A stretch of 12,489 nt of DNA from an uncultured Aquincola sp. (lineage in GTDB: Bacteria > Pseudomonadota > Gammaproteobacteria > Burkholderiales > Burkholderiaceae), in contig CAKZXL010000017.1 of NCBI GenBank assembly GCA_937883885.1, positions 1-12,489 on the forward strand, read 5' to 3'. The notes beneath the pieces were generated by a model. It was not told where the DNA came from. It ran no database searches and was given only the letters and a program-made list of their open reading frames with translations. This document shows, in pieces, positions 7,681 to 12,489 of the stretch. Position 1 is the first letter of the stretch, and each line of letters starts with the position of its first letter. Position numbers and translations under genes: made by a program.

Positions 7681-7744
7681 TTACGGCCTAGGTGGAAGCC
7701 CGCAAGCCGTCGTTTACGCGGCTTTTACGCCCGCCTGCTTACGC
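7681..7744 (+). promoter_or_regulatory. TTTACGC direct repeats, candidate KdpE-like binding sites upstream of the transporter
   Basis: In the 156-base gap between the regulator and transporter genes, TTTACGC occurs at 7713-7719 and again at 7724-7730, exactly 11 bases apart. Related copies are TTACGG at 7681-7686 (33 bases, or three 11-base turns, before the first TTACGC core at 7714) and TTACGC at 7739-7744 (14 bases after the second core). Tandem half-sites one helical turn apart are the known binding mode of OmpR/PhoB-family dimers. The T-rich TTTAC core also recalls the E. coli KdpE site. No clear -10 was found; TACGCT at 7740-7745 is a weak candidate. Function as an operator is inferred. 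Confidence 0.55.
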
Positions 7745-7805
7745 TGCGGCCGGACCCGCGGGCCGTTCCGGCATCGCGGCCTGACACCCCACCTCAAGAG
7801 GCAGT

Positions 7806-9536
7806 ATGAGCACCATCCCCGTGAGCAGCGCGGTGCCGGTCGACCGCAAGCGGCCGATGACGAAGGAGGAACGCAAGGTCATCCTCGCATCCTCGGCAGG
7901 CACCATCTTCGAGTGGTACGACTTCTACCTGTACGGGGCACTGGCGGCCATCATCGGCGCGCAGTTCTTCTCGTCGTTTCCTGAGGCCACACGCAACGTG
8001 TTTGCGCTGCTGGCTTTTGCGGCCGGCTTCCTGGTGCGGCCCTTCGGCGCCCTCTTCTTCGGCCGCCTGGGCGACCTGATCGGCCGCAAGCACACCTTCC
8101 TGATGACGATCCTCATCATGGGGCTGTCGACCTTCGTGGTGGGCCTGCTGCCCAGCTACGAGGCCATCGGCTGGATGGCCCCGGTGGCGCTGATCGTGCT
8201 GCGCATGCTGCAGGGCCTGGCGCTGGGCGGCGAGTACGGCGGCGCGGTGGTGTACGTGGCCGAGCATGCGCCGCAAGGCCGGCGCGGCTACTTCACCAGC
8301 TGGATCCAGACCACGGCCACGCTGGGGCTGCTGCTGTCGCTGATGGTCATTCTCGGCGTGCGCACCCTCACCGGTGAAGACGCGTTCAAGGACTGGGGCT
8401 GGCGCATCCCGTTCCTGCTGTCCATCATCCTGCTGGGCATCTCGGTGTGGATCCGGCTGCAGATGGAAGAGTCGCCGGCCTTCAAGAAGATGAAGGAGGA
8501 AGGCCGCCAGTCGAAGGCGCCGATCGCCGAGGCCTTCGGCAACTGGAAGAACGGCAAGTTCGCGCTGATGGCGCTGCTGGGCCTGGTGGCCGGTCAGGCG
8601 GTGGTCTGGTACACGGGCCAGTTCTATGCCCTCTTTTTCCTGCAGAGCATCCTGCGGGTGGACATGTTCTCGGCCAACGTGTTGATTGCCTGGTCGCTGG
8701 TGCTGGGCACTGCGGGCTTCGTGTTCTTCGGCTCGCTGTCCGACCGCATCGGCCGCAAGAAGATCATCCTGGCCGGCTGCGTGCTGGCCGCGGCCACCTA
8801 CTTCCCGGTGTTCAAGGCCATCACCGCGATTGCCAACCCCACGTTGAACGCGGCGCAGCAGAACACCAAGGTGGTGATCGTGGCCGACCCGCACGACTGC
8901 TCGTTCCAGTTCAACCCGACGGGCACGGCCAAGTTCACCAGCTCGTGCGACATCAGCAAGGCGCTGCTGGCGCGCAGCTCGGTCAACTACTCGGTGCAGT
9001 ACCAGCCGGGTGCCATCCCGGCCAAGGTGATGATCGGCAGCACCGAGATCGCTTCTTACGAGGTGGCCAAGCTGTCGGGCGACGCCACCAAGGCCACGCC
9101 TGCCGCCTTCACCAAGCAGGTGAACGATGCGCTGGCCGCCGCGGGCTACCCCGCACCGGGCAAGCCGGCCGAAGGCATCGTCAAGCTCGACGGCTTTTTC
9201 GACATCTTCAACAGCCAGGCCTTCCCGCTGGTGCTGATCCTGACCTACCTGGTGCTGCTGGTGACCATGGTCTACGGCCCGATCGCGGCGGCGCTGGTGG
9301 AGCTGTTCCCGACCCGCATCCGCTACACCGGCATGTCGCTGCCATATCACATCGGCAACGGCTGGTTTGGCGGCCTGATGCCGGCCACCGCCTTCGCGAT
9401 GATCGCCCAGACCGGCGACCCCTACTACGGCCTGTGGTACCCCATCGTCATCGCGCTGGGCACCTTCGTCATCGGCATGCTGTTCGTGCCGGAGAACAAG
9501 GACAAGGACATCTTTGCGGAGCAGGGCGCGCGATGA
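7806..9536 (+). CDS. MHS family (metabolite:H+ symporter) MFS transporter with large periplasmic insert
   Basis: This 576-residue inner-membrane protein is a major facilitator of the metabolite:H+ symporter group (relatives include ProP, ShiA, KgtP and YhjE). Hallmarks are GTIFEWYDFYLYG in TM1 (about 32-44), motif A GRLGDLIGRKHT (86-97), RMLQGLALGGEYGGA in TM4, WGWRIPFLLS at TM6 and a second motif A GSLSDRIGRKK (309-319). Twelve membrane segments can be placed. Between TM9 and TM10 there is a polar stretch of about 130 residues (about 342-470) that would lie in the periplasm. It contains two cysteines, Cys365 and Cys381. Most family members have 430-500 residues, so this insert explains the extra length. 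AGAGG lies five bases before the ATG. The substrate is unknown; co-regulation with the upstream Kdp-type pair is likely. Confidence 0.9.
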   Translation: MSTIPVSSAVPVDRKRPMTKEERKVILASSAGTIFEWYDFYLYGALAAIIGAQFFSSFPEATRNVFALLAFAAGFLVRPFGALFFGRLGDLIGRKHTFLMTILIMGLSTFVVGLLPSYEAIGWMAPVALIVLRMLQGLALGGEYGGAVVYVAEHAPQGRRGYFTSWIQTTATLGLLLSLMVILGVRTLTGEDAFKDWGWRIPFLLSIILLGISVWIRLQMEESPAFKKMKEEGRQSKAPIAEAFGNWKNGKFALMALLGLVAGQAVVWYTGQFYALFFLQSILRVDMFSANVLIAWSLVLGTAGFVFFGSLSDRIGRKKIILAGCVLAAATYFPVFKAITAIANPTLNAAQQNTKVVIVADPHDCSFQFNPTGTAKFTSSCDISKALLARSSVNYSVQYQPGAIPAKVMIGSTEIASYEVAKLSGDATKATPAAFTKQVNDALAAAGYPAPGKPAEGIVKLDGFFDIFNSQAFPLVLILTYLVLLVTMVYGPIAAALVELFPTRIRYTGMSLPYHIGNGWFGGLMPATAFAMIAQTGDPYYGLWYPIVIALGTFVIGMLFVPENKDKDIFAEQGAR

Positions 9537-9540
9537 GCCC

Positions 9541-9573
9541 GACGGGCTGCGCGGCCAGCGCAGCCCGTCTTGT
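9541..9573 (+). terminator. Rho-independent terminator after the transporter gene
   Basis: A perfect 12-base-pair stem, GACGGGCTGCGC (9541-9552) with GCGCAGCCCGTC (9558-9569), encloses the five-base loop GGCCA. The short T-rich tail TTGT follows. It begins four bases after the transporter stop codon. The T tract is short, but the stem is long and GC-rich. It separates the transporter unit from the next gene and argues against an upstream start for that gene. Confidence 0.8.
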
Positions 9574-9631
9574 ATGGAAGCGCGGTGCGTGCTACGGTGG
9601 CGGCCGCTCGTGCAGCCAACCGGAGTACGCG

Positions 9632-10702
9632 ATGCCCAGGCTCAAGGACCTTGAAGCGGGTGACGTCATCATGACGATGCTGAACAGCAAGCCCCCCGCG
9701 CTGCACACTCAGATCTACACCGAAGACAGCCATTTCCCGGCCACCATCATCCACGCGGTGGACGACAGTGGGCGCAAGCTGCACAAGGTGATGCCGACCT
9801 CCGTCAAGGGCTCGCCTGATCTCTGGGTGTATCGCTGCCAGGACGCGCAGCTGGCGATCGGCGCTGCCGTGCAAGCCATGAAGTGGGCGGCGTACGAGAC
9901 GCCGTTCGACCAACAACGCAAGTACACGCGGGAGGCGCTACGGTCGCAGCTGGCCCTGAACGACCAGGACCCGTTGGCTGCCGTGCAGGAGCTGTTCAAG
10001 AAAAAGGGCAAGTTCCGCGCGATCAAGTACGCCGCGCGCCGCGACGACCCGCTGTGCAGCCCCAAGGAAGACGGCACCGATGGCCGCGGCGTGAACTGCG
10101 CGATGTTTGCGCTGCTGTGCTATCAGGCCGCCGCCTTGAGGCCGCATGTGAAGACGCCTGGACTGCTGTATCCGGATCTGCGGATGGTGCGAGTCTCGGA
10201 CAAGAAGATCAGCCCGGCCGAAGTCGAGATCATCAAGAAGATGAAGGGACTCGACCCTACCGACCTCGAACAGTACCTGGACTACGCCAACGGGCTGCAC
10301 TCGGACAACGAGTTCGCGATCGACTGGGACCTCGTGTCTCGCGACAAGCCGATCAAGCACCACGAGGTCAAGCGATGGATCGGCTACATGTACCTGCCTT
10401 CGCTGCTGATGTGGTCGTCCAGCACACCCATCAGCCGCTTTGCGTTCGACAAGGAGATGGGACCTGGGTTGATGCTGGATGCCAAGGTGGTGACCTCGGA
10501 GCAGTTCCGGCTGGCCATGGAGGCCGACAAGGAACGGTGGAAGCTGATCGGACCGCTGGAAGAGGAGGCATCACCGCCCGACCCGGCGTACAAGAGTAAG
10601 CTCCAAGCACACCGCGAGACGGCCACAACCGAAAAGCAGAACTACAAGCAGCAGGCGCCGCTCAAGGTCAACGGCGGTTCGGTCAAACTTCCATCGAAGT
10701 AG
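9632..10702 (+). CDS. Uncharacterised protein with motifs of a permuted papain-like (NlpC/P60, YiiX-type) fold
   Basis: This 356-residue protein is not one I recognise by name. The start at 9632 has GGAG six bases upstream. A longer in-frame start at 9533 would read through the terminator and was rejected. The N-terminus, LKDLEAGDVIMTM then ALHTQIYTED (His25), TIIHAVDDSGRKLHKV (His41) and LWVYRCQDAQLA (63-74), follows the order seen in circularly permuted NlpC/P60-like proteins. There, GDII, a His strand, a second HA strand and a VYR strand precede the nucleophile. The Cys candidate is Cys156 in GVNCAMFALLCYQAA. The second half (about 190-356) is charged and helical, with a Lys-rich tail, and shows no known domain. 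No signal peptide or membrane segment is seen. AT content and Lys AAG codons are higher than in neighbours, which hints at transfer. Fold assignment is inference. Confidence 0.8.
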   Translation: MPRLKDLEAGDVIMTMLNSKPPALHTQIYTEDSHFPATIIHAVDDSGRKLHKVMPTSVKGSPDLWVYRCQDAQLAIGAAVQAMKWAAYETPFDQQRKYTREALRSQLALNDQDPLAAVQELFKKKGKFRAIKYAARRDDPLCSPKEDGTDGRGVNCAMFALLCYQAAALRPHVKTPGLLYPDLRMVRVSDKKISPAEVEIIKKMKGLDPTDLEQYLDYANGLHSDNEFAIDWDLVSRDKPIKHHEVKRWIGYMYLPSLLMWSSSTPISRFAFDKEMGPGLMLDAKVVTSEQFRLAMEADKERWKLIGPLEEEASPPDPAYKSKLQAHRETATTEKQNYKQQAPLKVNGGSVKLPSK

Positions 10703-10714
10703 CCGCGCAAGCCA

Positions 10715-11362
10715 TCACCTGGGCCGCCGCCCTTCCGTCCACGGCCGCAGCGCCTCCGGCGTCCGCATGTCGTTTGGCACCTCCAGGTCGCGGGCCGCGC
10801 CGCGGCTGGCTTCTATGCCCTTCGGGTAGCCGCTGCGGCCGCTCCAGTCGTGCGGCCGGGCCTGGCGTTGCTGCCGCTCGCGGCGCAGGCCTTCGGCGCA
10901 GTACAGATCGACGGCGGTGACCGCCAGCAGTGCCACCAGCGTGCCGGCGCGTGAGCCGCCGCGGCGGCCGAACAGGCTGGGGCGGCGCGGCGCCAGGACC
11001 ACGGTGGCGATGTCCAGCACGTCGCCGGCCACGCGGCCCCATACCCAGGGCTCGGGGTCGGCGCTGGCCAGCAGGCCGGCGCCTGTGCCCAGCTCGCGCA
11101 GGCCGTGGCCGCGCACCAGGGCGCGGCTGCTGGGCAGCGGCGTCTGGCCGGCCAGGCGGCGCAGGCCGCCGGCGCCGTCCAGCTCGCCCATCTCGGCCAC
11201 GCGGGCCACCCGGCGCGGCGCCGCCAGCTCGGCCAGGCCCAGCGCCAGGCTGACGAAGCCCAGGCCACGCGCCAGGGCCTGCAGGCCCGGCCGCTGCCTG
11301 GGGGCGTCGCGCAGCGTGCGGCCGGTACCGCCGGCCGAAGAGAAGTCGGTCATGTCGTTCAT
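10715..11362 (-). CDS. Small membrane protein of unknown function, coupled to the alcohol dehydrogenase
   Basis: This 215-residue protein has hydrophobic segments at about 29-48, 82-100, 107-124 and 139-156, so it is probably an inner-membrane protein. The pattern [22 protein letters not shown] followed by [11 protein letters not shown] and [18 protein letters not shown] resembles a family of small bacterial membrane proteins often found beside zinc-dependent dehydrogenases; no function is known to me. The soluble tail contains [12 protein letters not shown] and [14 protein letters not shown], a conserved-looking motif near the C-terminus. The start at 11362 lies in ATGA, overlapping the stop of the dehydrogenase gene by four bases. 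This implies coupled translation and explains the weak ribosome binding site. A longer open frame into the dehydrogenase gene is a shadow. The gene converges on the uncharacterised gene at 9632-10702, with 12 bases between their stops. Confidence 0.78.
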   Translation of the reverse strand: MNDMTDFSSAGGTGRTLRDAPRQRPGLQALARGLGFVSLALGLAELAAPRRVARVAEMGELDGAGGLRRLAGQTPLPSSRALVRGHGLRELGTGAGLLASADPEPWVWGRVAGDVLDIATVVLAPRRPSLFGRRGGSRAGTLVALLAVTAVDLYCAEGLRRERQQRQARPHDWSGRSGYPKGIEASRGAARDLEVPNDMRTPEALRPWTEGRRPR

Positions 11363-12489
11363 GGCTTCATCACCACCTTGATGCAACCGTCCTGCTTGTC
11401 GCGGAAGGTCTTGTACATGTCGGGACCATCGGCCAGCGAAACCTGGTGCGTGATCACGAAGGAGGGGTCGATCTGCCCTTCCTGGATGCGGCGCAGCAGG
11501 TCGCCGGTCCAGCGGTTGACGTGGGTCTGGCCGGTGCGCACCGTCAGGCCCTTGTTCATCAACGCGCCGATGGGCAGCTTGTCGATGAGGCCGCCATACA
11601 CGCCCGGGATGGACAGCGTGCCCGCCGGCCGGCACACGTAGATCATCTCGCGCAGCACATGCGGCCGGTCGGTCTCCAGCATCACCGCCTGCTTGGCGCG
11701 GTCGTAAACCGAATCGATGCTGCGCGTGGCATGCGCTTCCAGGCCCACCGCGTCAATGCACTTCTCGGGACCCTTGCCCTGGGTCAGCTCCTTCAGCCGC
11801 TCCAGCACGCTTTCTTCGTCGAAGTTGATGGTGATGGCGCCGCCGGCCCGGGCCATGGCCAGCCGCTCGGGCACACGGTCGATGCACACCACCTGCCGGG
11901 CCCCCAGCAGCACCGCGCTGCGGATGCAGAACTGCCCCACCGGCCCCGCACCCCAGATGGCCACGGTGTCGGTGGGCTGGATGTCGCAGGCCACCGCGGC
12001 CTGCCAACCGGTGGGAAAGATGTCGCCCAGGAACAGCACCTGTTCGTCGGTCAGGCCATCGGGAATCTTGACGTGGGTGACGTCGGCATACGGCACGCGG
12101 ATGTACTCGGCCTGGCCGCCAGGGTAGCCCCCCGTGAGGTGCGAATAGCCGAACAGGCCCGCCGTGGTGTGGCCGAACATCTTGTCGGCCATGTCCTTGT
12201 TGCGGTTGCTGCGCTCGCACACCGAGAAGTTGCCGCGCCGGCATTGTTCGCATTCGCCGCAGGTGATGGTGAAGGGCACCACCACGCGGTCGCCCACCTT
12301 GAGCTTGCTGTTGCCCTTGCCCACCTCCACCACTTCGCCCATGAACTCATGGCCGAGGATGTCGCCGGACTTCATCGTGGGCATGAAACCGTCGAACAGG
12401 TGCAGGTCCGAGCCGCAGATCGCGCAGCAGCTCATCTTGACGATGGCGTCGCGCGGCTCCTCGATCTGCGGATCGGGCATCGTCTCGTA
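11359..12489 (-). CDS. Zinc-dependent medium-chain alcohol dehydrogenase (partial, N-terminus beyond window)
   Basis: The frame is open to the window edge. The Met at 12480 begins [14 protein letters not shown], which in this family lies about 20 residues inside the protein, so the true start is outside. Numbering from that Met, the catalytic zinc ligands are Cys22 (ICGSDLH), His44 and Glu45 (GHEFMGE) and probably Asp153 (LGDIFPTGW). The structural zinc site is the four-Cys lobe Cys74, 77, 80 and 88. The NAD-binding motif GAGPVG is at 177-182, with Asp201 after the second strand, favouring NAD. The layout matches the formaldehyde-dehydrogenase-like and threonine-dehydrogenase-like branch of the family, which oxidises alcohols or aldehydes. 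Asp153 in place of Cys is typical of the glutathione-independent formaldehyde dehydrogenase type. The substrate cannot be fixed. It is cotranscribed with the membrane protein that overlaps its stop. Confidence 0.92.
   Translation of the reverse strand, partial: YETMPDPQIEEPRDAIVKMSCCAICGSDLHLFDGFMPTMKSGDILGHEFMGEVVEVGKGNSKLKVGDRVVVPFTITCGECEQCRRGNFSVCERSNRNKDMADKMFGHTTAGLFGYSHLTGGYPGGQAEYIRVPYADVTHVKIPDGLTDEQVLFLGDIFPTGWQAAVACDIQPTDTVAIWGAGPVGQFCIRSAVLLGARQVVCIDRVPERLAMARAGGAITINFDEESVLERLKELTQGKGPEKCIDAVGLEAHATRSIDSVYDRAKQAVMLETDRPHVLREMIYVCRPAGTLSIPGVYGGLIDKLPIGALMNKGLTVRTGQTHVNRWTGDLLRRIQEGQIDPSFVITHQVSLADGPDMYKTFRDKQDGCIKVVMKP

Noticed and set aside
5401..9350. Long minus-strand open frames at 5401-6885, 5664-7538 and 7794-9350
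   Set aside because: They are antisense to the kinase, regulator and transporter genes, and their compositions are typical of GC-rich shadow frames without recognisable domains.
9533..9631. Upstream ATG at 9533 (ATGA overlap with the transporter stop) for the uncharacterised gene
   Set aside because: The added 33 residues would be encoded by the terminator hairpin and lack any motif; the ATG at 9632 has GGAG at good spacing.

Overview
The window is very GC-rich (roughly 70% by eye), with GC-ended codons and long open frames on the antisense strands. Two Bug-type periplasmic receptors in one operon, and the general gene content, point to a betaproteobacterium, most likely of the order Burkholderiales. 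Genus and species cannot be read from the sequence. No rRNA, tRNA, CRISPR array, insertion sequence or origin was seen, and no gap between genes exceeds about 160 bases.

Region A (1-4552, minus strand, with the divergent plus-strand regulator at 4681-5568) is a compact catabolic operon. In transcription order it encodes a Bug-type solute-binding protein, an RraA/HMG-aldolase-like protein, a D-2-hydroxyacid dehydrogenase, a second Bug-type protein and an SMP-30/gluconolactonase-like lactonase whose C-terminus is cut by the window edge. Genes are 12-40 bases apart or overlap. The divergent LysR-type regulator and an imperfect palindrome in the shared promoter region suggest ligand-dependent control. 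The set looks like uptake and breakdown of a hydroxy acid or lactone; the substrate cannot be read from the sequence.

Region B (5635-9536, plus strand) encodes a shortened KdpD-type histidine kinase and a KdpE-type response regulator, overlapping by one base. A 156-base gap follows, then a metabolite:H+ symporter (MHS) family transporter with an unusual periplasmic insert of about 130 residues. No kdpFABC potassium pump genes are present. The gap carries repeated TTTACGC units with about 11-base spacing, the geometry used by OmpR/PhoB-family regulators. This suggests a Kdp-type pair that now controls a secondary transporter. A strong hairpin terminator closes the unit.

Region C (9632-10702, plus strand) is a single gene of lower GC and unlike codon use. 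It encodes an uncharacterised 356-residue protein whose motifs resemble a circularly permuted papain-like (NlpC/P60, YiiX-type) fold.

Region D (10715-12489, minus strand, convergent with C) is a two-gene unit: a zinc-dependent medium-chain alcohol dehydrogenase, cut at its N-terminus by the window edge, and a small membrane protein overlapping it by four bases.
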